Assembly (NCBI GenBank): GCA_958346935.1
Contig: CATVTM010000026.1
Coordinates: forward strand, 1-24,320
Direction: 5' to 3'
From: an uncultured Collinsella sp.
GTDB taxonomy: Bacteria > Actinomycetota > Coriobacteriia > Coriobacteriales > Coriobacteriaceae
DNA length: 24,320 nt
Of the stretch, positions 8,088 to 15,295 are shown piece by piece. Under the pieces are notes generated by a model. That model searched no databases. It was not told where the DNA came from and saw only the letters and a program-made list of their open reading frames with translations. Position numbers and translations under genes: made by a program. Each line of letters starts with the position of its first letter. Within the stretch, counting starts at the first letter, position 1.

Positions 8088-9019
8088 GCGCACGCACCCT
8101 TCAGGACGTGCTCGGCGCCATCGACCAGGTCGTCAACAATTTCACGTGCACTTTGGCGCTCGTTGACCATGCCGGCAATCTGTCCACACAAAAACGAGCC
8201 CTCTTCGTAATTGCCGTCCTTGGCGGCCTTGCGAAGGGCGCCCGTGCCCATGGCCCCGAGCTCCTCGACGCTTACGCCCGCCGCCTCGCTCTTGGCGTAG
8301 GCGTTGGTGAAGGGGCTCTTGAGGGCACGCACCGGGTGTCCCGTCGAGCGGCCGGTCGCACGCGTCGAGGTGTCGTTGGCCTTCAGGACCATCTCCTTGT
8401 ACTGCTCCGATACGGTGCACTCATCTGCGATCAGAAAGCGCGTACCCACCTGCACGCCGGCGGCGCCCAGCATAAAGGCGGCCGCCACGCCGCGGCCATC
8501 GGCGATACCGCCAGCCGCAACCACGGGAATATCGACCGCATCGACAACCTGCGGCACCAGTGCCATCGTCGAGGTCTCGCCAATATGGCCGCCTGATTCG
8601 GTACCCTCGGCAACCACGGCAGTGGCTCCACGACGCGCCACGAGGCGCGCCAGCGCCACCGAGGCAACGACCGGGATGACCTTGATGCCCGCCTCGTTCC
8701 ACGCCTTCATGTACTTGGTGGGATTGCCGGCACCCGTCACGACGACCGGCACCCGCTCGTCAATCACGACCCGCGCGACCTCGTCGGCAAACGGGCTCAT
8801 GAGCATGACGTTGACGCCAAAGGGCTTATCCGTCCTGGCGCGCAGCTCATGAATCTGGTCGCGCAGCCAGTTGGCGTCGGCGTTCATGGCCGCGATAATC
8901 CCTAAGCCGCCCGCCTCGGACACTGCGGACGCCAGCGAGGCGTCGGCGATCCAGGCCATACCGCCCTGGAACACGGGCTTTTCGATGCCGAGCAGATCGC
9001 AGAGAGGAGTCTTGAGCAT
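8075..9019 (-). CDS. fabK: Enoyl-ACP reductase II (FMN-dependent)
   Basis: This is probably the last reduction step of elongation: NADH and FMN-dependent reduction of trans-2-enoyl-ACP. The 314-residue TIM-barrel protein of the nitronate monooxygenase/FabK family has VFQGGMAWIAD at the N-terminus, EGTESGGHIGE with the key His145, the phosphate-binding AAGGIADGRG, and GTRFL. Nitronate monooxygenases share the fold. The position between acpP and fabD, as in Streptococcus, favours FabK. ATG 9019 follows the acpP stop by two bases and uses a GGAGAAG site within acpP. No FabI or FabL is present in this window, so FabK may be the only enoyl reductase. FabK enzymes are generally insensitive to triclosan. 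Confidence 0.92.
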   Translation of the reverse strand: MLKTPLCDLLGIEKPVFQGGMAWIADASLASAVSEAGGLGIIAAMNADANWLRDQIHELRARTDKPFGVNVMLMSPFADEVARVVIDERVPVVVTGAGNPTKYMKAWNEAGIKVIPVVASVALARLVARRGATAVVAEGTESGGHIGETSTMALVPQVVDAVDIPVVAAGGIADGRGVAAAFMLGAAGVQVGTRFLIADECTVSEQYKEMVLKANDTSTRATGRSTGHPVRALKSPFTNAYAKSEAAGVSVEELGAMGTGALRKAAKDGNYEEGSFLCGQIAGMVNERQSAREIVDDLVDGAEHVLKGACAWVA

Positions 9020-9021
9020 CT

Positions 9022-9258
9022 CTACTTCTCCAATGCCGCCTCGACCGTATCGGCGAACTCGCCGACCGTCTTGGGGTTCTCCTCGGTATCGAGCTGGATG
9101 CCAAACTCGTCCTCGACGGCGACGAGGATCTCGACGGTGCCCAGACTGTCGAGACCAATCTCCTCGAGCGTGGACTCGGGCTTCATCTCGACGTCGTCAA
9201 GACCGGCGGTCTCGCGGATAACATCGCAAACGCGCTCGAAGGTCTTCTGATCTGCCAT
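9022..9258 (-). CDS. acpP: Acyl carrier protein
   Basis: This is the carrier of the growing acyl chain, attached through a phosphopantetheine arm. It is a small acidic protein of 78 residues with the attachment Ser38 in GLDSLGTVEI. The four-helix ACP pattern is clear over the whole length, including the acidic helix II after the serine (VEILVAVEDEFGI). AGGAG lies eight bases before ATG 9258. It is separated from fabH by 52 bases, the longest gap inside the operon, which contains a weak hairpin around GCCCCTAGGGC; this might help set a higher ACP level. All other fab proteins in the cluster act on it. Confidence 0.96.
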   Translation of the reverse strand: MADQKTFERVCDVIRETAGLDDVEMKPESTLEEIGLDSLGTVEILVAVEDEFGIQLDTEENPKTVGEFADTVEAALEK

Positions 9259-9310
9259 GGTAGTTCTCCTTTGTTTGTGCCCTAGGGGCGTTTTTATTTC
9301 CTATGTGCGA

Positions 9311-10270
9311 CTACTTCCAACGAAGTAGATAGCCACCTATATCCAGACCGGCGCCAAATCCAACGAGGGCGATGGTGTCGCCCGTGTGAAGTGCACCGGC
9401 GTTTGCCAGCCGGTCGAGGGCAAGCGGAATGCATGCGCTCGAAATGTTGCCGGTCTCGCGCAGCGTTCGAACCACGCGCTTGTCTGGCACACCGAGGCGC
9501 TTGACCGCCTGACTCAGGATTCGTTCGTTAGCCTGATGGAATACAAAATGGTCGATGTCCTCGACCGCGATACTCGCGTCGCAGGCGAGCTTGTTGACCG
9601 TGTCGCAAATCGCGTTGACGCCGAACTTGAACACGCGGCGGCCATTCATGGACAGCACGCTCTCGCTATCTGCGGAGGCCTTAAACGGCGAGGTGCCGAC
9701 CAGACCGGGAACGCACAACGTCTCGACGTCGGGCGCCGTCGAAAGCTCAACGGCAAGGGGGCTGTCTCCCCCAGCCTCAATCACCGCGGCGCCTGCCCCA
9801 TCGCCAAAGAGCACACAGGTGGCGCGGTCGGTCCAGTCGAGCGCGCGCGTCATCTGCTCGGCGGCAACGACAAGCACATGCTTGGCTCGTCCTCGGGCGA
9901 TATAGCCCTCGGCAACATCGAGCGCAAATACGAAGCCGGCGCAGGCAGCCGAGACATCGAAGGCAGGGCACGTCGCGCCCAGTCGCTCAGCAACGGCACA
10001 CGCCTCGGCGGGAACAAGATGGTCACCCGTCGTCGTCGAGCAGACGATCAGATCCAACTGGCTCGCGTCGATTCCGGACACCTGAAGTGCCCGCTCGCTC
10101 GCCGCTACGGCAAGGTCGTCAAGTGACTCGGTGGTGCAGACGTGGCGACTCTTAATACCTGTGCGGGTAAAAATCCACTCATCCGAGGTATCGAGGAACT
10201 CGGACAGCTCGTCATTGGAAACACTGCGCTTGGGAAGCGCCGAGCCTGTTCCAAGAATCGTGAAACCCAT
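9311..10270 (-). CDS. fabH: 3-oxoacyl-ACP synthase III
   Basis: This enzyme starts fatty-acid synthesis by condensing an acyl-CoA primer with malonyl-ACP, and so influences whether straight or branched chains are made. The 319-residue protein carries the Cys-His-Asn triad: C110 in SAACAGF, H245 in VFHQANERI and N275 in ETGNISSA. The frame is open upstream to 10417, but ATG 10270 is chosen because MGFTILGTGSALP is the family start and AAAGGAGG lies ideally before it. The upstream part is the promoter and operator region. It is the first gene of the fab operon, divergent from birA. Confidence 0.96.
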   Translation of the reverse strand: MGFTILGTGSALPKRSVSNDELSEFLDTSDEWIFTRTGIKSRHVCTTESLDDLAVAASERALQVSGIDASQLDLIVCSTTTGDHLVPAEACAVAERLGATCPAFDVSAACAGFVFALDVAEGYIARGRAKHVLVVAAEQMTRALDWTDRATCVLFGDGAGAAVIEAGGDSPLAVELSTAPDVETLCVPGLVGTSPFKASADSESVLSMNGRRVFKFGVNAICDTVNKLACDASIAVEDIDHFVFHQANERILSQAVKRLGVPDKRVVRTLRETGNISSACIPLALDRLANAGALHTGDTIALVGFGAGLDIGGYLLRWK

Positions 10271-10286
10271 CACTAACCTCCTTTGA

Positions 10287-10305
10287 GTTGTTGACGTGTT
10301 TACAT
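10287..10305. promoter_or_regulatory. Operator-like palindrome 1 in the fabH-birA region
   Basis: GTTGTTGACGTGTTTACAT matches the second copy at 10335-10353 in 17 of 19 bases. Within it the imperfect palindrome TGTTGAC-GT-GTTTACA pairs 5 of 7 arm positions. It lies between the predicted fab transcription start and the fabH ribosome-binding site, where a bound repressor could block elongation. The cognate regulator is unknown. Confidence 0.55.
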
Positions 10306-10315
10306 CGACCAAGAG

Positions 10316-10343
10316 AGGATAGCGCATTTCAGTCGTTGTTAAC
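10316..10343 (-). promoter_or_regulatory. Candidate promoter of the fab operon
   Basis: On the minus strand GTTAAC (10343-10338) and TATCCT (10321-10316) are 16 bases apart. The -10 box is identical to that of the much clearer rpsL promoter. The -35 box is weak and lies inside operator-like palindrome 2. The predicted start at about 10309 would give a leader of about 40 bases. The assignment rests on position and a partial match only. Confidence 0.4.
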
Positions 10344-10353
10344 GTGTTAACAT
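10335..10353. promoter_or_regulatory. Operator-like palindrome 2 in the fabH-birA region
   Basis: GTTGTTAACGTGTTAACAT contains the perfect inverted repeat TGTTAAC-GT-GTTAACA (7-base arms, 2-base spacer). It is a near copy of 10287-10305, starting 48 bases away in the same orientation. It covers the presumed -35 box of the fab promoter and lies 92 bases upstream of birA, so one factor could control both directions. The half sites resemble those of bio operators bound by BirA, but the 2-base spacing differs from the wide spacing of those operators. Confidence 0.6.
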
Positions 10354-10444
10354 TAAATTGTCCAAATGCGACAAAGGCTTCACATTGTGTCTCTCTCGAC
10401 ACCATTGCGTTATTCACTTATTCATTAAGGAGGTAGCAGCCGTT

Positions 10445-11221
10445 ATGGATGCCAAATTAACGATAGTCGACGTAACCGGATCGACCAACGATGACCTGCT
10501 CGAAGCAGGAAAACAGGGAGCGCCGCACGGCACAGGACTTGCCGCCCGGGCTCAGACAGCAGGACGCGGCCGGCGCGGCCACAAGTGGGATTCAACCGCC
10601 GGCAACCTATTGCTTTCGATTGTCCTGCGTCCATGCGTTAATCCTGCGAAGTACTCTGGTCTTGCTGCCGTCAGCGGCCTAGCGGTGCTCGAGGCGCTCG
10701 AAAAACAGGGTCTTGCAAACGAGATTGGCCTCAAATGGCCCAACGACCTGGTCGCGCGTGGACGCAAACTCGGCGGCATTCTGGTCGAGGCCGCACGCGA
10801 TAACGAAGGCAAACCTTTCGCCGTCTGTGGCATTGGTGTCAATGTGAACTATGCGCCCCAAGAGGTGCCCGATGGCGGCCTGCCGGCAATCGGTCTCTCG
10901 GACCTTAACGAGAACGTTCCAGCTGTCGACATGCTCCTCGATGAGGTCTATCACGCAGTTATAGACGCTATAGATGCCTGGGCAGAACGCCTCAACGCCA
11001 TGGAAGAAAACACCGGACCGCTCGCGCCCGTCCACGGCGAATATGTCGCTCATCTCAATTGGATTGGGGAGCACGTTATCGCCCGTTCCCCTGCCGGTGA
11101 CGAGCTGGCACGTGGCATCTTTCAAACGGTCGATGCCTTTGGTCGCGCGTGTATCGAAACGGAAGACGGCTTGCGTTCCTTCCATTTTGAGGAGGCATCG
11201 CTGCGTCCCATGGGTAAATAA
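10445..11221 (+). CDS. birA: Biotin-[acetyl-CoA-carboxylase] ligase, single-function form
   Basis: This enzyme activates biotin with ATP to biotinyl-AMP and attaches it to the lysine of AccB. The 258-residue protein has SSTN-like GSTNDDL near the N-terminus, the biotinyl-AMP loop GRGRRGHKW (40-48), KWPNDL (97-102) with K109 following, and a short C-terminal SH3-like domain. It lacks the N-terminal winged-helix domain of E. coli and Bacillus BirA, so it should not bind DNA. ATG 10445 gives the family N-terminus. The nearest ribosome-binding site, AAGGAGG, is about 11 bases away, which is longer than usual, but no better in-frame start lies between. It is the only plus-strand gene, divergent from the fab operon that encodes its substrate and convergent with rpsJ. 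Confidence 0.94.
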   Translation: MDAKLTIVDVTGSTNDDLLEAGKQGAPHGTGLAARAQTAGRGRRGHKWDSTAGNLLLSIVLRPCVNPAKYSGLAAVSGLAVLEALEKQGLANEIGLKWPNDLVARGRKLGGILVEAARDNEGKPFAVCGIGVNVNYAPQEVPDGGLPAIGLSDLNENVPAVDMLLDEVYHAVIDAIDAWAERLNAMEENTGPLAPVHGEYVAHLNWIGEHVIARSPAGDELARGIFQTVDAFGRACIETEDGLRSFHFEEASLRPMGK

Positions 11222-11275
11222 GGCGCCACAGCCACCCGCTCGACAGCATTACCCGGCCCCCCAAGGTCATCATTC

Positions 11276-11316
11276 AAAACAAAAGAGCCCCGCTACCAAA
11301 ATGGCAGCGGGGCTCT
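11276..11316 (-). terminator. Intrinsic terminator of the rpsL-rpsG-fusA-rpsJ operon
   Basis: An 11-base stem pairs AGAGCCCCGCT (11284-11294) with AGCGGGGCTCT (11306-11316). Read on the minus strand it is followed by TTTTGTTTTG, a good U-rich tract, 22 bases after the rpsJ stop. In the plus direction the downstream sequence is not U-rich, so it would serve birA less well. Confidence 0.85.
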
Positions 11317-11337
11317 GTAAGCTATGAGCGATATCGC

Positions 11338-11646
11338 TTAGAGCTTGATGTCGATGTCGACACCAGCGGGGAGGTCGAGACGCATGAGCGAATCAACGGT
11401 GCCCGAGGTGGGGTCGAGGATGTCGATGAGGCGCTTGTGGGTGCGCATCTCGAACTGCTCACGGGAGTCCTTGTTCACGTGCGGCGAGCGGATAACCGTG
11501 TACAGGTTGCGCTCGGTGGGCAGGGGGACAGGACCGGAAACGCGAGCACCGGTCTTCTGAGCGGTCTCGACGATGAGCTTCGCGGACTGATCGACGACCT
11601 CGTGATCATAGCCCTTGAGGCGAATGCGGATCTTCTGGGTAGCCAA
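11338..11646 (-). CDS. rpsJ: 30S ribosomal protein S10
   Basis: S10 is a protein of the small-subunit head that also acts in transcription antitermination with NusB. The 102-residue length is exactly that of the family, and the sequence ([58 protein letters not shown]) is unmistakable. The start is TTG 11646, with GGAGG six bases before it. It is the last gene of the str-type operon and is followed by a terminator, not by rplC, so the S10-spc ribosomal operon must begin elsewhere in this genome. The 60-base gap after fusA contains a small hairpin at 11665-11681. Confidence 0.97.
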   Translation of the reverse strand: MATQKIRIRLKGYDHEVVDQSAKLIVETAQKTGARVSGPVPLPTERNLYTVIRSPHVNKDSREQFEMRTHKRLIDILDPTSGTVDSLMRLDLPAGVDIDIKL

Positions 11647-11664
11647 CTTAAACCTCCAAAGAGT

Positions 11665-11681
11665 GCGAGAGATGTTCTCGC
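11665..11681 (-). other. Small hairpin in the fusA-rpsJ gap
   Basis: GCGAGA (11665-11670) and TCTCGC (11676-11681) form a 6-base stem with a 5-base loop, just upstream of the rpsJ ribosome-binding site. It has no U-tract. It could be a processing or translation-control structure, or chance. Confidence 0.3.
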
Positions 11682-11706
11682 GGATTACGTAACAGGGAGC
11701 TCGAAC

Positions 11707-13806
11707 TTAGGCGTTCTTGCTCATGACCTCGTCCACGATGGACTTGGGCGCGGGCTCATAAGAGTCGAACTGCATCGTGTAGGATGCACGGCCCTGGGTC
11801 TGGGAGCGAAGGTCGGTAGCGTAACCGAACATCTCGCCCAGCGGCACCTTGGCACGGATGAGCTTGCTGTTCTTGCGATCCTCCATGCCCTCGATCTTGC
11901 CGCGGCGACCGGAGAGGTTGCCCATAACGTCGCCCATGTACTGCTCGGGGGTCTCGACCTCGACAGCCATGATCGGCTCGAGCAGCTGCGGGTCGGACTT
12001 CTTGAGGGCGTCCTTGATAGCCATGGAACCGGCGATCTTAAAGGCGGCCTCGGAGGAGTCGACCTCGTGGTAAGAACCGTCGAACAGGGTGACCTTGACG
12101 TCGAGGACCGGGAAGCCGGCGATAACACCGGTGTTCAGGGCCTCCTGGATGCCCTTGTCGATGGACGGGATGTACTCCTTGGGCACGACGCCGCCGACGA
12201 TAGCGTTGACGAACTCGTAGCCGAAGCCCTCCTCCATCTTCTCGAGCTTGATGACGGCGTGGCCGTACTGACCGCGACCACCGGACTGACGGACGAACTT
12301 GCCCTCAGCCTTCTCGACGTCGTGACCAGCGGTCTCGCGGTAGGCAACCTGGGGCTTACCGACGTTAGCGTCAACCTTGAACTCGCGGAGCAGACGGTCG
12401 ACGATGATCTCGAGGTGCAGCTCGCCCATGCCGGCGATGATGGTCTGGCCGGTCTCGTGGTTGGTGGACACCTGGAAGGTCGGGTCCTCCTCGGCGAGCT
12501 TGGTCAGAGCCAGGGACATCTTGTCCTGCTCGGCCTTGGTCTTGGGCTCGATGGCAACGTCAATAACGGGCTTAGCGAACTCGATCTTCTCGAGGACGAT
12601 CTCCTTGCCCTCGGCGCACAGGGTGTCACCGGTGGTGGAGTTCTTGAAGCCGACGCAAGCGACGATGTCGCCGGCGGCAGCGTCGTCACGGTCGATACGC
12701 TCGGCGGCGTTCATCTCGAGGATGCGGCCGAGGCGCTCGCGCTGACCGTTGGAAGCGTTGACCACGTAAGAGCCGGACTCGGCGCGGCCGGAGTAAACGC
12801 GGACATAGGTGAGCTTACCGACGAACGGGTCGGTCATGATCTTGAAGACCAGGCCGGAGAAGGGCTCGTCGAAGGAAGGATGACGCTGGATCTCCTCGCC
12901 GGTGTCCGGATCGGTACCGGTGACGGCCTCAACGTCGAGCGGGCTGGGCAGGTAGTCGACGACAGCGTCGAGCAGCTCCTGAACGCCCTTGTTCTTGTAG
13001 GCGGAGCCCACGAAGACGAGGTTGAGCTCGTTGGCCAGAACACCCTTGCGCAGAGCAGCCTTGAGCTCCTCGACGGTGAAGTCCTCCTCCATGAGGATCT
13101 TCTCCATGAGCTCGTCGTCAAAGCTGGCAGCAGCGTCAAGGAGCTCCTCGCGCTTGGTGGCAGCGATGTCGGCGAACTCAGCCGGGATCTCGTCCATCGG
13201 CTCGGGGTAGGTCATGCCCTTGTCGTCGGCCTTGAAGTCCCATGCAGTCATGGTGACCAGGTCGATGACGCCCCAGAAGTTGTCCTCGGCGCCCATCGGG
13301 ACCTGAGCGGCCACGGCGTTGGCGTCGAGACGATCCTTCATGGTCTCGATAGCGTTGAAGAAGTCAGCGCCCACGCGGTCATACTTGTTGATGAAGGCGA
13401 TGCGGGGGACGTTGAAGGTAGAAGCCTGACGCCAAACGGTCTCAGACTGGGGCTGAACGCCGGCAACGGCGTCGAAGACGGCGACAGCGCCATCGAGGAC
13501 GCGCAGGCAGCGCTCAACCTCGGCGGTGAAGTCAACGTGGCCCGGGGTGTCGATGATCTGGATGCGGTAGTCGGTACCGTCCTTCTTCCAGAAGCACGTG
13601 GTGGCAGCGGAGGTAATGGTTACGCCGCGCTCCTGCTCCTGAACCATCCAGTCCATGGTGGCAGCGCCCTCATGGACCTCACCGATCTTGTGGGTCTTAC
13701 CGGTGTAGTAAAGAATACGCTCGGTCGTGGTGGTCTTACCGGCATCGATGTGGGCCATGATGCCGATGTTACGGGTATCGGAAAGCTTGTACTTAGGCTT
13801 AGCCAT
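11707..13806 (-). CDS. fusA: Elongation factor G
   Basis: This GTPase moves tRNA and mRNA through the ribosome and, with RRF, recycles ribosomes. The 699-residue protein has the full EF-G layout: P-loop [19 protein letters not shown], the switch-region [20 protein letters not shown], the G4 motif NKYDR, and the domain IV loop SGGRGQYGH. The G4 motif is usually NKMDR in EF-G; the Met to Tyr change leaves the guanine-contacting N, K and D intact. ATG 13806 has AAGGAAC upstream. It lies 20 bases after rpsG, in the normal str operon order. No tuf gene follows it, unlike in most bacteria. Confidence 0.97.
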   Translation of the reverse strand: MAKPKYKLSDTRNIGIMAHIDAGKTTTTERILYYTGKTHKIGEVHEGAATMDWMVQEQERGVTITSAATTCFWKKDGTDYRIQIIDTPGHVDFTAEVERCLRVLDGAVAVFDAVAGVQPQSETVWRQASTFNVPRIAFINKYDRVGADFFNAIETMKDRLDANAVAAQVPMGAEDNFWGVIDLVTMTAWDFKADDKGMTYPEPMDEIPAEFADIAATKREELLDAAASFDDELMEKILMEEDFTVEELKAALRKGVLANELNLVFVGSAYKNKGVQELLDAVVDYLPSPLDVEAVTGTDPDTGEEIQRHPSFDEPFSGLVFKIMTDPFVGKLTYVRVYSGRAESGSYVVNASNGQRERLGRILEMNAAERIDRDDAAAGDIVACVGFKNSTTGDTLCAEGKEIVLEKIEFAKPVIDVAIEPKTKAEQDKMSLALTKLAEEDPTFQVSTNHETGQTIIAGMGELHLEIIVDRLLREFKVDANVGKPQVAYRETAGHDVEKAEGKFVRQSGGRGQYGHAVIKLEKMEEGFGYEFVNAIVGGVVPKEYIPSIDKGIQEALNTGVIAGFPVLDVKVTLFDGSYHEVDSSEAAFKIAGSMAIKDALKKSDPQLLEPIMAVEVETPEQYMGDVMGNLSGRRGKIEGMEDRKNSKLIRAKVPLGEMFGYATDLRSQTQGRASYTMQFDSYEPAPKSIVDEVMSKNA

Positions 13807-13826
13807 GTTAGTTCCTTACCTTAAAC

Positions 13827-14300
13827 TTACCAACGATAGTGAGAGAACGCGCGGTTGGCCTCGGCCATCTTGAAGACGTCCTCACGCTTCTTGACGGAAG
13901 CGCCCAGGCCGTTGGAAGCGTCGAGGATCTCGTTAGCGAGACGCTCGGCCATGGTCTTCTCCTTGCGAGCGCGGGAGAAGTTGACGATCCAGCGGATACC
14001 CAGAGCGGTGGAACGACGGGAGTTGACCTCCATCGGGACCTGATAGGTAGCGCCACCGACACGCTTGGGCTTAACCTCGAGCGTGGGCTTGACGTTGTCC
14101 ATAGCCTTCTTGAAGGTAGCGAGAGCGTCGCCACCCTCGGACTTCTCGGCAACGATCTCGAAAGCGGTGTAAACGATGCGCTCAGCGGTGGCCTTCTTGC
14201 CGTCAAGAAGGACCTTGTTGATGAGCTGAGTCACCAGGCGGTTGTTGTAAACGGCGTCAGGCTGAACCTCACGACGATTAGCTGCTGCACGACGCGGCAT
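13827..14300 (-). CDS. rpsG: 30S ribosomal protein S7
   Basis: S7 is a primary 16S rRNA binding protein that organises the head of the small subunit. The 157 residues match the family from [12 protein letters not shown] through [11 protein letters not shown] and AYDALE-type helices to AFSHYRW. ATG 14300 has AAGGAGAT seven bases upstream. The 73-base gap to rpsL is long for a tight operon and contains a weak GC-rich hairpin. In E. coli this intercistronic region is where S7 represses its own operon, but whether that holds here cannot be judged from sequence alone. Confidence 0.97.
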   Translation of the reverse strand: MPRRAAANRREVQPDAVYNNRLVTQLINKVLLDGKKATAERIVYTAFEIVAEKSEGGDALATFKKAMDNVKPTLEVKPKRVGGATYQVPMEVNSRRSTALGIRWIVNFSRARKEKTMAERLANEILDASNGLGASVKKREDVFKMAEANRAFSHYRW

Positions 14301-14373
14301 GTGAAATCTCCTTAAGTGTCTACCGTGCGGCGCTTAGGCGGCACACGGCGAAAGTATCAAAACGTTATCTGGC

Positions 14374-14751
14374 TTATTTGGCCTTGGGGCGCTTAGCACC
14401 GTACTTGGAACGGGCCTGCATACGGTTCTGGACCGGAGCAGCGTCGTAGGCGCCACGGATGACGTGATAACGGACACCAGGGAGGTCACGGACACGACCG
14501 CCGCGGACGAGCACGATGGAGTGCTCCTGCAGGTTGTGGCCCTCACCCGGGATGTAAGCAGTAACTTCGATGCCGTTGACGAGGCGAACACGGGCAACCT
14601 TACGAAGAGCCGAGTTCGGCTTCTTGGGGCTCGTGGTGAAGACACGGGTGCACACGCCGCGCTTCTGGGAGTTGTGCTGCAGAGCAGCGTTCTTGGACTT
14701 CTTGGGCACGGAACGACGGCCCTGGCGAACCAGCTGGTTAATAGTAGGCAA
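14374..14751 (-). CDS. rpsL: 30S ribosomal protein S12 (Arg at position 88)
   Basis: S12 is the decoding-centre protein that monitors codon-anticodon fidelity and the classical site of streptomycin resistance. The 125-residue protein is clear: [25 protein letters not shown] and [19 protein letters not shown]. Lys43 is the usual residue. Position 88 is Arg (codon CGT) in [11 protein letters not shown], where E. coli and Mycobacterium have Lys. The start is TTG 14751 with AAGGAG seven bases upstream; no ATG near it fits the family N-terminus. It is the first gene of the str-type operon, with a leader of about 87 bases after the promoter at 14845-14873. Confidence 0.97.
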   Translation of the reverse strand: MPTINQLVRQGRRSVPKKSKNAALQHNSQKRGVCTRVFTTSPKKPNSALRKVARVRLVNGIEVTAYIPGEGHNLQEHSIVLVRGGRVRDLPGVRYHVIRGAYDAAPVQNRMQARSKYGAKRPKAK

Positions 14752-14844
14752 AGCGTACTCCTTCTCGAATGATTCCAGCTTTCTGTAAAGTGCAACGGCT
14801 TGAATCGAGGGGTCAGCATCCCCCTACGAAACACGCAGTTCGAT

Positions 14845-14873
14845 AGGATACGTGCCGTTAGCTGTGCCGTCAA
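14845..14873 (-). promoter_or_regulatory. Promoter of the rpsL-rpsG-fusA-rpsJ operon
   Basis: On the minus strand TTGACG (14873-14868) and TATCCT (14850-14845) are separated by exactly 17 bases, a near-consensus vegetative promoter. Transcription should begin around 14838. The leader contains a small AGGGG/CCCCT hairpin before the rpsL ribosome-binding site. Confidence 0.8.
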
Positions 14874-14987
14874 CAGACCACGCCGCCGGGCGTATCCTTA
14901 AATAGCCACATTTCCGCAAAGCCTACACAAAAGGAATCCTCTCCTGTGCCCGGGAATCCGACGTGCTCGTTGGGGCAACGTTCCCTT

Positions 14988-15025
14988 CCAAATAGGGACA
15001 GGTTTATTATGGTCGGTTTTATCTG
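14988..15025 (+). repeat. 38-base dispersed repeat, copy 1 (GGGACAGGTTTATT family)
   Basis: This begins CCAAATAGGGACAGGTTTAT and ends near TTTTATCTG. It matches the minus strand of 16926-16963 at 33 of 38 positions, in opposite orientation. It lies in the 420-base noncoding stretch between the rpsL promoter and the anti-sigma terminator. No transposase is nearby. Confidence 0.7.
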
Positions 15026-15086
15026 GGTAAACGTCGCACTCCAGCGTTGATCTGCTCTCATCTGTCGCATGGAAATCGGCGGCGTC

Positions 15087-15215
15087 TTCGGAAGTATGCG
15101 GTAAATTCTGGACCTGCCGAGCACGCCGGGGTTTTGCGATAATAAACCCGCAGGCAGAGCGCTTGAGCATATGCGGCGTGGTCGACCCATCGAGATTTTG
15201 CCGCATACTTCCGAA
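15087..15215. repeat. MITE-like or structured element with 42-base inverted termini
   Basis: The left end 15087-15128 and the reverse complement of 15174-15215 agree at 34 of 42 positions. They are identical over the outer 15 bases (TTCGGAAGTATGCGG) and over CACGCCG at the inner end. Mismatches are spread singly between these. The 45-base centre holds a second hairpin, GGGTTT-(9)-AAACCC. No open reading frame with a ribosome-binding site is convincing inside. No clear target-site duplication is seen at the edges. It could be a nonautonomous mobile element, an RNA gene or a paired protein-binding site. Confidence 0.6.
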
Positions 15216-15260
15216 ATTCAGGTGAATATCGCTCAAAATAACCGTCCATATAACGCATAA

Positions 15261-15291
15261 TAGGCCGCTTCCCCTCTTGGGAAGCGGCCTA
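15261..15291 (-). terminator. Intrinsic terminator of the sigma/anti-sigma operon
   Basis: A perfect 13-base stem, TAGGCCGCTTCCC (15261-15273) with GGGAAGCGGCCTA (15279-15291), and a 5-base loop lie four bases after the anti-sigma stop codon. The downstream minus strand reads TTATGCGTTATATGG, only moderately U-rich. Confidence 0.75.
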
Positions 15292-15295
15292 GACC

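Noticed and set aside
10271..10417. 49-residue N-terminal extension of FabH
   Set aside because: It covers the promoter and operator region; ATG 10270 has an ideal AAAGGAGG site and the family N-terminus.
10358..10444. 29-residue N-terminal extension of BirA
   Set aside because: It contains no winged-helix domain and covers the likely leader; AAGGAGG lies before ATG 10445.
11437..13824. Long plus-strand open frame of 795 codons antisense to rpsJ and fusA
   Set aside because: It mirrors the codon structure of fusA on the other strand in GC-rich DNA, has low-complexity Leu/Asp/Gly/Val composition, no recognisable domain, and fusA is certain.
14875..15295. tRNA, CRISPR array or riboswitch in the largest noncoding stretch
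   Set aside because: No cloverleaf, no regularly spaced direct repeats and no recognised aptamer were seen; the stretch is explained by a promoter, two repeats and a terminator.
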